Positions 8,281 through 16,665 of a DNA stretch of 64,000 bases are shown here, piece after piece. The stretch spans positions 1 through 64,000 of the forward strand of contig JNIN01000001.1 of the NCBI GenBank assembly GCA_000702525.1, written 5' to 3'. The translations under genes were made by a program, and so were the position numbers. Source of the stretch: Lachnospiraceae bacterium AC2012 (GTDB lineage Bacteria; Bacillota; Clostridia; Lachnospirales; Lachnospiraceae). Below the pieces are notes generated by a model. The model saw only the letters and a program-made list of their open reading frames with translations, ran no database searches and was not told the DNA's origin. Every line of letters starts with the position of its first letter. Within the stretch, counting starts at the first letter, position 1.

Positions 8281-8578
8281 TTGGTGCACGCAACTTAAAT
8301 TTGTTTTCTCTACACCACCTAACGCAGTCTTCTTTGTGTACAAATCTCGATTTTGAATTCTCTGCACCACCAAACTCACGCCTCCTGGTGCACAAATTCC
8401 ACTTTTGAATTCTCTACACCACCAAACTCGCTCTTCCTGGTGCACAGATTCCGCTTTTGAATTCTCTACACCACCAAACTCACGCCTCCTGGTGTACAGA
8501 TTCCACTTTCAAATTCTCTGCACCAACAAACTCGCTCTCCCTGGTGCACAGATTCCGCTTTTAAATTCTCTACACCAC
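8281..8578 (-). repeat. Tandem two-box repeats, family A, six units
   Basis: Six units of about 52 bases. Each has a GGTGCACA box, about 18 bases of semi-conserved sequence (GATTCCGCTTTTGAATT), then CTCTACACCACC and a linker such as AAACTCGCTCTTCC. The first units are the most diverged, the middle ones nearly identical. The same family lies in opposite orientation at 36250-36552. The repeat unit is extragenic; frames through it are not conserved as protein. Confidence 0.9.
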
Positions 8579-8596
8579 TTCAGACGGGACGAAGGA

Positions 8597-8636
8597 ATCG
8601 TTAAGAAAGTTAGGACATCGTTAAGAAAGCTAAGGT
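8597..8636. repeat. 20-bp tandem duplication
   Basis: Two adjacent copies of ATCGTTAAGAAAGYTARG-type sequence right after the family A repeats. Confidence 0.8.
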
Positions 8637-8699
8637 GATACACTTTATAAAAATTTATAAATATAGGAAAGGTTGGAAATCTTACGAACCTTGCTATTT

Positions 8700-8732
8700 G
8701 GGCAATCATCCATGGGATGGTTGCTCTTTTTT
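8700..8732 (+). terminator. Orphan terminator
   Basis: Arms GGGCAATCATCC and GGATGGTTGCTC around ATG, followed by six T. No coding gene ends nearby, so it may close a transcript that runs through the repeat block or from the glycosyltransferase pair. Confidence 0.75.
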
Positions 8733-8882
8733 ATTTGTTTATAGGTTTATCGAAGAAATTCTTAAGTGACCTTTAAGTTTTCGGAAAACAAAGTTGTGTT
8801 AAGTTGAGTTGGGGGAATGATTATGGAAAAGGTTTTGAGGCAAAAAGGATAAAGAATGGTAAAGAAGGAGAGGTATCGAATT

Positions 8883-9779
8883 ATGATGAAACGCAAAGTA
8901 GGGGCGAAAGTAAAAGGCGTGCTGGATGGAAAAATTTTGAAGAATAAGTGGGGAAGAATCAGAAAGCGTTGGAAAATGGCAGTTCTTGTAGTAGCTGTGG
9001 CGGTCTGTATTTCTGGGGGATTGTTTTATAAGACGGTAGCGAAGAGCGGAGAGGATGAAGCACTTGCAGGGGCTGGAAGTTCTGCGAATTTGAAAGAAGC
9101 AGGTGATGCTGGAAGTTCTGCGAATTTGGAAGAAGCGGGTGATGATGGAAGTTCTGCGAATTTGAAAGAAGCAGAAGATTTCGGAAGTAGTACGAATTTG
9201 ATTGCGAGAGATGAGTGGGATAGCCGCGTATGCATTTCCAGCATAGATAGAAATACTATGTACGCGATAAATGCAGAGGAGGCAGCAGGTGAATCGCAAA
9301 GTGAGGTTGCAAAATCTGATAGCACGGATAGTGGTTCCGCTGGCGCGACGGATAGCACGAAAAGTGGTTCTTCGAGTGCAAGTGGTGGCTCTTCCAGTGC
9401 AAATAGTGGAACCCATACGCATAAGTGGGTGCCGGTTTATACGACGATTCACCATGATTATCAATACGAGACAATTCTGTCTTACAATTATATTCCGGAA
9501 ACAACATTTTATGCGATTTATCCATCGGATGTGAAGAATTGTGTGCATTCTTTTGATCGTATTGTGGCGAGGTTTGATACGGAGGAGGAAGCGAAGGCAT
9601 ATTGTGAGCAGCAGTTCAAGGAAACGGGAACGTTTTATTGGTATAACGAATTTACAGCGGGAGTAGAGCACATCGGCGTTTTATCAACTCCGCAGCCGCT
9701 GACACATATCTGCGGTGATCCCTACGATGAAGAAGTTATAGATCATTATGAATGTAGCATTTGTGGCGCAGTGAAATAG
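8883..9779 (+). CDS. Exported or membrane-anchored repeat protein, function unknown
   Basis: 298 residues from ATG 8883, which has AAGGAGAGG nine bases upstream; an ATG at 8856 lacks such a site. A basic N-terminus is followed by one membrane segment (MAVLVVAVAVCISGGLFY, about 31-48). Then come four imperfect copies of GSSANLKEAGDA, a Ser/Gly-rich linker, and a C-terminal domain beginning THTHKWVPVYTT with several His/Cys: YECSICGAVK ends the protein, and HICGDPYDEE lies just before. The two CxxC-like or Cys-His elements suggest metal binding (inference). I do not recognise the family. The short ORF at 9788 follows after eight bases. Confidence 0.75.
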   Translation: MMKRKVGAKVKGVLDGKILKNKWGRIRKRWKMAVLVVAVAVCISGGLFYKTVAKSGEDEALAGAGSSANLKEAGDAGSSANLEEAGDDGSSANLKEAEDFGSSTNLIARDEWDSRVCISSIDRNTMYAINAEEAAGESQSEVAKSDSTDSGSAGATDSTKSGSSSASGGSSSANSGTHTHKWVPVYTTIHHDYQYETILSYNYIPETTFYAIYPSDVKNCVHSFDRIVARFDTEEEAKAYCEQQFKETGTFYWYNEFTAGVEHIGVLSTPQPLTHICGDPYDEEVIDHYECSICGAVK

Positions 9780-9787
9780 GAGGTCCT

Positions 9788-9940
9788 ATGGAGTTTTATG
9801 AATTTGCGCGAAAATATCAAAAACAGTTACTGAGTGAGCAAGCGCAAAATCCCCCTTGCAAAACAAGGATAATCAGTATAAAATATTCAAGAAAAAGCGG
9901 GTTTATGGATATAAACAAGCAAAATAGAGAAAGGCTATGA
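9788..9940 (+). CDS. Short ORF behind the repeat protein, possibly a gene remnant
   Basis: 50 codons starting MEFYEFARKYQKQLL. The ATG has a very good site (TAGGAGG, four bases spacing) overlapping the previous stop, so it is probably translated. However, its second half is low in similarity to any protein I know, and the valS promoter (9856-9884) lies inside it. It may be the surviving 5' end of a longer gene that was lost when the valS leader region became joined here. Confidence 0.35.
   Translation: MEFYEFARKYQKQLLSEQAQNPPCKTRIISIKYSRKSGFMDINKQNRERL
9856..9884 (+). promoter_or_regulatory. Promoter of the valS T-box transcript
   Basis: TTGCAA (-35, 9856-9861), 17-base spacer, TAAAAT (-10, 9879-9884). 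Transcription from about 9891 would give a leader of roughly 345 bases ahead of valS. Confidence 0.65.
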
Positions 9941-10168
9941 TGAAGAGGAGTACTGTTACACGCTTCAAAGAGAGGAATCTCCACCGGCTGTAAGGGATTC
10001 TGTAACACGGTAATGGGAAGGTAGCTTCGGAGCCGAACAATTGAAAAATCTCACTAAGTGGTAAGTAGGTTGTTCCGCATCGTCCACGTTACGGATAAGA
10101 TAAGTGAAATTATAGGTGGTACCGCGTAAATAACGCCCTATACAGAAATTCTGTATAGGGCTTTTTCT
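9891..10168 (+). promoter_or_regulatory. T-box leader controlling valS
   Basis: A tRNA-sensing T-box riboswitch. Seen: an AGTA-containing Stem I 5' strand (GATGAAGAGGAGTACTG near 9939-9955), the conserved T-box sequence AGGTGGTACCGCG at 10114-10126, and a strong terminator directly downstream. A candidate valine specifier GTA lies at 10010-10012; the exact specifier loop needs folding. Known mechanism: uncharged tRNA-Val pairs with the T-box bulge and prevents terminator formation, so valS is read only when valine charging is low. Confidence 0.93.
10135..10168 (+). terminator. T-box terminator of valS
   Basis: Arms GCCCTATACAGA and TCTGTATAGGGC around AAT, followed by TTTTTCT. Its 5' side follows the T-box sequence by eight bases, the usual arrangement. 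Confidence 0.9.
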
Positions 10169-10237
10169 ATGCCCTATACAAGGCACTTATTAATGCAAGG
10201 ATACACTTGTATCCACCTTTGAATGAAAGGACAAACC

Positions 10238-12886
10238 ATGGCAAAAGAATTAGCAAAAACTTATGATCCAAAAGGTATTGAGGATCGTCTTTACAAAAAG
10301 TGGGAGGAGAATGGATATTTCCATGCAGAAGTAGATCGCTCTAAGAAGCCATTTACGATTGTGATGCCACCTCCAAATATTACAGGACAGCTGCATATGG
10401 GTCATGCATTGGATAACACCATGCAGGACATTCTGATTCGTTGGAAGAGAATGCAGGGATATAATGCGCTTTGGCAGCCAGGTACAGATCATGCAGCAAT
10501 TGCTACTGAAGTTAAGGTTATTAAGGCACTGAAGGAACAGGGCATTGATAAGGATGACCTTGGACGTGAGGGATTCCTTGAGAAGTGCTGGGACTGGAGA
10601 GAAGAGTACGGCGGACGTATTATCAATCAGTTGAAGAAGATGGGTTCTTCTGCAGATTGGTCCAGAGAACGTTTCACAATGGATGAAGGATGTTCCGATG
10701 CCGTTCTTGAAGTATTTACAAGACTTTATGATAAGAAGCTGATTTATAAGGGAAGCCGTATTGTAAACTGGTGTCCAGTTTGTCAGACTTCCATCTCTGA
10801 TGCGGAAGTAGAGCATGAGGATCAGGACGGATTCTTCTGGCATATCAACTATCCTGTTGTTGGAGAAGAAGGAAGATTTGTTGAGATTGCGACAACTCGT
10901 CCAGAAACTTTATTTGGTGATACAGCGGTTGCTGTAAATCCAGAAGATGATCGTTACAAGGATATCATCGGCAAGATGTTAAAGCTTCCATGTACAGATC
11001 GTGAAATCCCAGTGATTGCGGATTCTTATGTAGACAAGGAATTCGGTACTGGTTGCGTTAAGATTACACCAGCACATGACCCTAACGATTTTGAAGTTGG
11101 AAAGCGTCATAACCTCGCAGAAATCGTTGTCATTAATGATGATGCGACAATGAATGAAAAAGCCGGCAAGTTCGCTGGTATGGATCGTTATGAGTGTAGA
11201 AAAGCACTTGTTGAGGATTTAAAGGCACAGGGACTTCTTGTAAAAGTAGAACCTCATACACATGCCGTTGGTACACATGATCGTTGTGGTACAACGGTTG
11301 AGCCAATGATTAAGCAGCAGTGGTTCGTTAAGATGGACGAATTAATCAAGCCTGCGGTAGAGGCTGTTAAGAAGGGTGAAGTACAACTTCTTCCAAAACG
11401 TATGGAGAAGACATATTTCAACTGGACAGACAATATCCGTGACTGGTGTATCTCTCGTCAGTTATGGTGGGGACATCGAATCCCAGCATATTACTGCGAA
11501 GAATGTGGTGAGATGATCGTTGCCAAGGAGATGCCAGATGTTTGCCCTAAGTGTGGACATACACATTTCAAGCAGGATGAAGATACCCTGGATACATGGT
11601 TCTCATCAGCACTTTGGCCATTCTCAACACTTGGCTGGCCAAATAACACAGAAGACTTGAAATATTTCTATCCAAATGACGTACTTGTAACTGGATACGA
11701 TATCATCTTCTTCTGGGTAATTCGTATGATTTTCTCAGGATTTGAGCAGATGGGCGAGGCACCATTCCATACCGTATTATTCCACGGCTTAGTTCGAGAT
11801 GATCAGGGACGTAAGATGTCGAAGTCTCTTGGAAATGGTATCGATCCGCTTGAGGTCATTGATAAGTACGGTGCAGATGCGCTTCGTCTGACACTGATTA
11901 CAGGAAATGCACCTGGAAATGATATGCGTTTCTATTGGGAACGAGTAGAAAATTCAAGAAACTTTGCAAATAAGGTTTGGAACGCTTCACGTTTCATTAT
12001 GATGAACTTAGAGGGTGTAGAACTTCATACACCAGAAAATACAGACCTTACAGAAGCTGATAAGTGGATTCTCTCGAAAGTAAACCGTCTTGCAAAAGAT
12101 GCAACAGAGAATATGGATAAGTATGAACTTGGAATTGCGGTACAGAAGGTTTATGACTTTATTTGGGATGAGTTCTGCGACTGGTATATCGAAATTGTTA
12201 AGCCACGTATGTACAATAAGGAACAGGATCCAGAGTCAGCCAATGCAGCACTTTGGACATTGAAGAAAGTACTTTCTGACGCCCTTAAGATGCTTCATCC
12301 ATACATGCCATTTATTACAGAAGAAATTTACTGCACACTTCATCCAGAAGAAGAATCTATTATGATTTCAAGCTGGCCAGAATTTGATGAGAAGTATGAT
12401 TTCTCAGAAGAAGAGGAAATGATTGAGCGTGCGAAGGAACTTGTAAAGGGTATTCGAAATGTACGTAAGGACATGGATGTACCAAACAGTAAGAAGGCAA
12501 AAGTAATCATTACTTCAGATAACGAAAACGTCTTAAAGAATTTTGAGAAGACAAAAGATGCTTATCAGACACTTGCAAATGCAAGTGAAGTGGAATTCCA
12601 GGATGCTTCTGCGGAAGTTCCAGAAGATGCCGTATCTGTAGTAATCGCGGATGCTGTTGTATATCTTCCACTCGCGGATCTTGTAGATATGGAAAAGGAA
12701 AAGGAACGTCTTACAAAAGAGAAGGAGAAGCTTGAAAAAGAACTTCAGCGTTCTCGTGGAATGCTTTCCAATGAAAGATTCTTGTCTAAGGCTCCAGAAG
12801 CAAAGGTTCAGGAAGAAAAGGAAAAACTTGCGAAGTACGAACAGATGATGAAGGATGTCTGTGATCGACTGGATGCAATGAAATAA
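10238..12886 (+). CDS. valS: Valine--tRNA ligase
   Basis: 882 residues, normal for bacterial ValRS, a class I synthetase that charges tRNA-Val with valine. The HIGH-type motif is seen as PPPNITGQLHMGHALDN (about 44-60), KMSKS in GRKMSKSLGNGIDP near 527-540, and an editing (CP1) domain with TTRPETLFGDTAVAV. The C-terminal coiled-coil arm (KEKERLTKEKEKLEKELQ), typical of ValRS, is complete. The start at 10238 (MAKELAKTYDPK) has AAAGGA seven bases upstream; an in-frame ATG five codons earlier lies within that site. Controlled by the T-box leader; a terminator follows, so it is a single-gene unit. Confidence 0.98.
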   Translation: MAKELAKTYDPKGIEDRLYKKWEENGYFHAEVDRSKKPFTIVMPPPNITGQLHMGHALDNTMQDILIRWKRMQGYNALWQPGTDHAAIATEVKVIKALKEQGIDKDDLGREGFLEKCWDWREEYGGRIINQLKKMGSSADWSRERFTMDEGCSDAVLEVFTRLYDKKLIYKGSRIVNWCPVCQTSISDAEVEHEDQDGFFWHINYPVVGEEGRFVEIATTRPETLFGDTAVAVNPEDDRYKDIIGKMLKLPCTDREIPVIADSYVDKEFGTGCVKITPAHDPNDFEVGKRHNLAEIVVINDDATMNEKAGKFAGMDRYECRKALVEDLKAQGLLVKVEPHTHAVGTHDRCGTTVEPMIKQQWFVKMDELIKPAVEAVKKGEVQLLPKRMEKTYFNWTDNIRDWCISRQLWWGHRIPAYYCEECGEMIVAKEMPDVCPKCGHTHFKQDEDTLDTWFSSALWPFSTLGWPNNTEDLKYFYPNDVLVTGYDIIFFWVIRMIFSGFEQMGEAPFHTVLFHGLVRDDQGRKMSKSLGNGIDPLEVIDKYGADALRLTLITGNAPGNDMRFYWERVENSRNFANKVWNASRFIMMNLEGVELHTPENTDLTEADKWILSKVNRLAKDATENMDKYELGIAVQKVYDFIWDEFCDWYIEIVKPRMYNKEQDPESANAALWTLKKVLSDALKMLHPYMPFITEEIYCTLHPEEESIMISSWPEFDEKYDFSEEEEMIERAKELVKGIRNVRKDMDVPNSKKAKVIITSDNENVLKNFEKTKDAYQTLANASEVEFQDASAEVPEDAVSVVIADAVVYLPLADLVDMEKEKERLTKEKEKLEKELQRSRGMLSNERFLSKAPEAKVQEEKEKLAKYEQMMKDVCDRLDAMK

Positions 12887-12915
12887 TATAGCTATAGATA
12901 TTGTTATAGGAAGTG

Positions 12916-12949
12916 ATAGGACTGTAAGAAATTGCAGTCCTATTTTTTT
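12916..12949 (+). terminator. valS terminator
   Basis: Arms ATAGGACTG and CAGTCCTAT followed by TTTTTTT. Confidence 0.85.
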
Positions 12950-13036
12950 GTGGTTGGAACAACTGCACTTATTTTTTGTGCAAATAATGTACAAATATAG
13001 CATTTACAAGTATAATTAGTATGAGGTATTGAAATT

Positions 13037-13441
13037 ATGAATAACGAAGAATTATTAACATTTGCGCGCCATGCGATGCAGATGTCTTATAGTCCATATA
13101 GTAATTGCAAGGTTGGAGCTGCATTACTGGCAAAGAATGGCAAGGTTTATGAAGGCTGCAACATTGAGAATGCTGCATATGGTCCAACAATGTGCGCGGA
13201 GAGAACGGCCATATTTAAGGCGGTAAGTGAAGGCGTGACAGAGTTTGAAAAGATAGCTATTGTCGGCGGAAAGAATGGTGTGGAAGACGGTTTATACCCA
13301 CCATGTGGTGTCTGCAGACAGGTTATGAGGGAATTTTGTTCATTGGATTTTCCGGTGATTCTTGGTAAGAAGGATGGATTTGTAGAGACAACGCTTGAGG
13401 AATTATTACCATACAGTTTTGGACCGGAAAACTTGAATTAA
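13037..13441 (+). CDS. cdd: Cytidine deaminase
   Basis: 134 residues, the normal size of the homotetrameric bacterial enzyme that deaminates cytidine and deoxycytidine in pyrimidine salvage. Seen: CKVGAALLAKNGKVYEGCNIENAAYG at the substrate region (about 28-53), the zinc and catalytic motif CAERTA near 57-62 (Cys ligand and catalytic Glu), and PCGVCRQ near 93-99 with the two other zinc cysteines. GAGG lies upstream of ATG. The FapA-like gene starts 48 bases downstream. Confidence 0.95.
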   Translation: MNNEELLTFARHAMQMSYSPYSNCKVGAALLAKNGKVYEGCNIENAAYGPTMCAERTAIFKAVSEGVTEFEKIAIVGGKNGVEDGLYPPCGVCRQVMREFCSLDFPVILGKKDGFVETTLEELLPYSFGPENLN

Positions 13442-13489
13442 GCTAAAAATAGAGTGTAATTAGTAGAGAAATGACGGGGGTATTTTTTG

Positions 13490-14902
13490 ATGAGCGATGC
13501 ACCTTTATTGGCTGAAGCAGAATTGGATGTACATGTTAGTGATGACATGATGCGAGCATCTATTATGCTTCCTCGTCCAGATTTTGGACAAGAACCATAT
13601 AAATATAAGGCGCGCGATTTGATACAGGCACTTAGTAACAATGGTGTTGTTTATGGGGTTGATCAGGATGCCATTATCGATTTGGTGGAACATCCGGTTT
13701 ATGATGCAGAGATTCAGGTTGCGAAGGGAGACCCCTTAATCGAAGGAACACCGGGGGAGTATGTATTTCATTTCGCCACGGAACTTTCGACCGAACCACC
13801 GGTTCGTGAAGATGGAACCGTAGATTATATGGGGATGAAAACGGTTGAGACAGTAGAAGAAGGGCAAATTATTGCGGAATACAAGCCGGCTATTCCAGGA
13901 GTGAATGGTCGCAATGTTCTTGGTATGGAAGTTCGTGCGAAATTGGTTCGTGAGCTTCCACCACTTCGAGGTACAGGGTTTGAACGTTCTGAGGATGGAC
14001 TCACATATACGGCAACCAAGTCTGGCAAGATTGAAGTTTCTAATGAGGGAAAGAGAATCACCATCTCCCCCATCTATGAGATTTCAGGAAATGTTGGTGT
14101 GGATATTGGAAATGTTGATTTTCGTGGTGATGTTGTCATCCACGGAAGTGTTTCGAATGGAGCTTCTGTGATTGCAGCAGGGAATGTTACCATCGATGGA
14201 ATTGTGGAAAACTGCAATATCCAGGCGAAGGGCAATCTGTTTTTGAAGGGCGGCGTTAAGGGTAATGGCCGTACGGTTCTGAAAGCAGGTGGCGATGTAA
14301 AAGCGCAGTTCATCGAATTTGCGCAGGTTCGTGCGGGTGGCAATATCCAGGCGGATGTATTTTTCAATTCTGATGTCAGTTCGGATATGAAGATTCTTAT
14401 GACCGGAGAGCATTCGTCCGTACTTGGTGGAACGATGGCGGCAGTAGAAGGAATTGAAGCTTATACGGTGGGCAATGCTTTTGGCGTTGTTACCAAACTT
14501 TTTGCGGGAGTCAGCCCACAGCGTTCCAAGGAAATGGCCATTCTGCAACGTCAGATTGATGAAATTCAAAAGGGCATTGACCGGATTCAGGCGGGAATCA
14601 CGAAGTTTGATATTGCGGCGAAAGCACAGGGCAATACGAATTATCGTGGCGACCCAAGACGTACGGAATTGCTTCGTGTGAAGATTAAAAATGAAGCACT
14701 CCAAGGGGAATACCGACTGGAACTGGAGAATATCAAAACGATTATGGCACGTGGAAAACGTGCAACGATTAAAGTATTCCAGAATGTCTATCCTGGTGTG
14801 GAGCTTGGAATTAGTGATAAACGTCTGATTTTAAAGGAGCCACAGGATAATATTGAATTCGTTAGAAATGATAACGGAATTCGTATGGAGAAAATGGAAT
14901 AA
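13490..14902 (+). CDS. FapA/DUF342-family protein
   Basis: 470 residues. N-terminal region of mixed alpha/beta, then a DUF342 beta-helix with stacked short turns (VDIGNVDFRGDVVIHGSVSN, VTIDGIVENCNIQAKG and similar, about 205-330), then a helical coiled-coil segment (EMAILQRQIDEIQKGIDRIQ, about 345-385) and a C-terminal beta part. This is the architecture of the FapA family ('flagellar assembly protein A'), whose molecular role is poorly defined. ATG 13490 is preferred to an overlapping TTG at 13487; GGGGG lies ten bases upstream. No flagellar genes are nearby. Confidence 0.85.
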   Translation: MSDAPLLAEAELDVHVSDDMMRASIMLPRPDFGQEPYKYKARDLIQALSNNGVVYGVDQDAIIDLVEHPVYDAEIQVAKGDPLIEGTPGEYVFHFATELSTEPPVREDGTVDYMGMKTVETVEEGQIIAEYKPAIPGVNGRNVLGMEVRAKLVRELPPLRGTGFERSEDGLTYTATKSGKIEVSNEGKRITISPIYEISGNVGVDIGNVDFRGDVVIHGSVSNGASVIAAGNVTIDGIVENCNIQAKGNLFLKGGVKGNGRTVLKAGGDVKAQFIEFAQVRAGGNIQADVFFNSDVSSDMKILMTGEHSSVLGGTMAAVEGIEAYTVGNAFGVVTKLFAGVSPQRSKEMAILQRQIDEIQKGIDRIQAGITKFDIAAKAQGNTNYRGDPRRTELLRVKIKNEALQGEYRLELENIKTIMARGKRATIKVFQNVYPGVELGISDKRLILKEPQDNIEFVRNDNGIRMEKME

Positions 14903-14927
14903 ATAGTTGGATAATGAAGAGATTTTG

Positions 14928-14958
14928 AGTCCTCTGCGGTGGCGCAGGGGACTTTTTT
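14928..14958 (+). terminator. Terminator after the FapA-like gene
   Basis: Arms GTCCTCTGCG and CGCAGGGGAC followed by TTTTTT. Confidence 0.85.
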
Positions 14959-15030
14959 GTGGTAAAATTTTGTTTTGAATTGTAGATAATAGTAACTTGT
15001 AAAAAGTGTTTTAAACATAGAGGTATAGAT

Positions 15031-15177
15031 ATGATCGATTTTGAAGAAGAATTAAAGAAATTTAAACCAAGTATGGAAGTAGAAGAAGCAGAAGATGCAA
15101 TCCATAAGCGTGACCTTACGGATATGACAGATATCCTGCGTGAAATTACAAAAGCAGCGAATAAGAATGAACGATAA
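15031..15177 (+). CDS. Small conserved-looking protein of unknown function
   Basis: 48 residues, MIDFEEELKKFKPSMEVEEA to the C-terminus KAANKNER; mostly acidic, predicted helical. TAGAGG lies before the ATG and the stop is 11 bases before the TPR protein gene, so the two are most likely one transcript. Short acidic proteins of this style sit in front of TPR genes in related Clostridia as far as I recall, but no function is known to me. Confidence 0.65.
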   Translation: MIDFEEELKKFKPSMEVEEAEDAIHKRDLTDMTDILREITKAANKNER

Positions 15178-15188
15178 GGAGTCTGGTT

Positions 15189-16643
15189 ATGAATTGCTTT
15201 TATTGTGGAAATGAAATTGAGGAGCATGCACACGCATGTCCTTATTGTAATGCCAATATAGATTCCTATAAGAAGATTTTACGTACAGCGGAGGCCTTTT
15301 ATAATGATGGTTTAGAACGCGCGAAGGTGCGTGACATTTCCGGTGCGATTCGTTCCTTAAAGGAATGTTTAAGATATAACAAGAATCATACGGATGCGAG
15401 AAATCTTTTGGGACTTTGCTATTTTGAAGTGGGAGACTTGGTTTCGGCACTCGCGGAATGGGTCATTTCCAAAAATCTTCAATTTGAGAATAATCGTGCA
15501 GATGAATACTTGAATGTGCTTCAGAATACGAATGGTATGCTCGACAAGATGAACAAGACGATTCGCAAATACAATCAGGCACTGGAATACTGTCGCGCGG
15601 GCAGTCGTGATCTTGCGAGAATTCAGCTTCGTCGTGTGCTGGGAATGAATGCAAAACTGGTGGAAGGACATCAGTTACTGGCATTGATTTGTATTCAGGA
15701 TGGCGAATTCGAAGAGGCGCGTAAGGAATTGTCAGCAGCGAATAAAATCGATGTGAAGAATACGGTTACCCTTCGCTATATGGCAGAAGTTAAGGAAGCA
15801 CTGCGTGCGCAGAATGCCAATAAGAAGAAAAAGCGAAAAGAGAATGTGATCAAGTTCCAGGATGGCAATGATTCTGTTATGATGCCAAATACATCCTTCC
15901 GTGATTTCCTGGATAATAGTAGAGCAACCGTTGTAAATATCCTGGTTGGTCTTGTTATTGGATTATTGATCTGTTTCTTCCTGGTAGTACCAACGGTAAG
16001 ACAGAATGCGAATAATAATGCGGCAAATTCACTGGTAGATGCGAATAATGAAGTAGCGAATTCTTCTACTTCGATTGCTACTTTGAAGAGTCAGGTAGAG
16101 GATTTACAGTCCCAGCTCGATGCGTATACCGGACAGGATGATGTGAAGACAAGTTATGAAAACCTGATTGCAGCATCGAATTCTTACGCAGCAAATGATG
16201 TCGCAGCGGCAGCAGAATCGCTTTCAACGATCAACCGTGATTTGTTGGATGCCAATGGACAGGCGCTTTATGACACAATCAATGCAGCAGCGAATGAGGA
16301 AACACTGAGCACTTCCTATAATACTGCTTATGCAGCGTATCAGTCTGGAGATTACCAGACGGCCATTGATACCTTTATGACCATTGTGGAAGTAGATGAG
16401 ACTTATCATGATGGTAATCCGGTTTATTATATTGCGCAGAGTTATCGTTTCCTAAACGATAGTGAGAATGCCATTACTTACTATAACAAGTATATCGAGT
16501 TGTTCCCAAGTGGCAGTCATGTTTCTAATTGTAAGAAGCAGATTAGCACATTGGAAAATGGAACTTCTACAAGCAGTTCGACAACCAGCAACTCGAATAA
16601 TATAGCAGGTGATGATACAGAAGATACGACTGGAGAAGAATAA
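15189..16643 (+). CDS. Membrane TPR protein with N-terminal zinc ribbon
   Basis: 484 residues. N-terminal zinc ribbon C3-x2-C6 ... C17-x2-C20 (MNCFYCGNEIEEHAHACPYC). Then tetratricopeptide repeats (about 30-200: AFYNDGLERAKVRDISGAIR, ARNLLGLCYFEVGDLVSALA and so on), a Lys-rich stretch KKKKRKENV, one membrane segment (VVNILVGLVIGLLICFFLVV, about 247-266), an extracellular coiled coil, a second TPR pair (AYQSGDYQTAIDTFMTIVEV) and a Ser/Thr-rich tail. The TPR domains lie on both sides of the membrane, implying a scaffolding role. AAGGAG is seen upstream. Confidence 0.85.
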   Translation: MNCFYCGNEIEEHAHACPYCNANIDSYKKILRTAEAFYNDGLERAKVRDISGAIRSLKECLRYNKNHTDARNLLGLCYFEVGDLVSALAEWVISKNLQFENNRADEYLNVLQNTNGMLDKMNKTIRKYNQALEYCRAGSRDLARIQLRRVLGMNAKLVEGHQLLALICIQDGEFEEARKELSAANKIDVKNTVTLRYMAEVKEALRAQNANKKKKRKENVIKFQDGNDSVMMPNTSFRDFLDNSRATVVNILVGLVIGLLICFFLVVPTVRQNANNNAANSLVDANNEVANSSTSIATLKSQVEDLQSQLDAYTGQDDVKTSYENLIAASNSYAANDVAAAAESLSTINRDLLDANGQALYDTINAAANEETLSTSYNTAYAAYQSGDYQTAIDTFMTIVEVDETYHDGNPVYYIAQSYRFLNDSENAITYYNKYIELFPSGSHVSNCKKQISTLENGTSTSSSTTSNSNNIAGDDTEDTTGEE

Positions 16644-16665
16644 GTTAACGAAGGGAGTTTGACTT

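Noticed and set aside
8281-8578. CRISPR array
   Set aside because: Unit length and spacing are regular, but the intervening sequences are also semi-conserved from unit to unit, no cas genes are nearby, and units of the other family are inverted with respect to each other.
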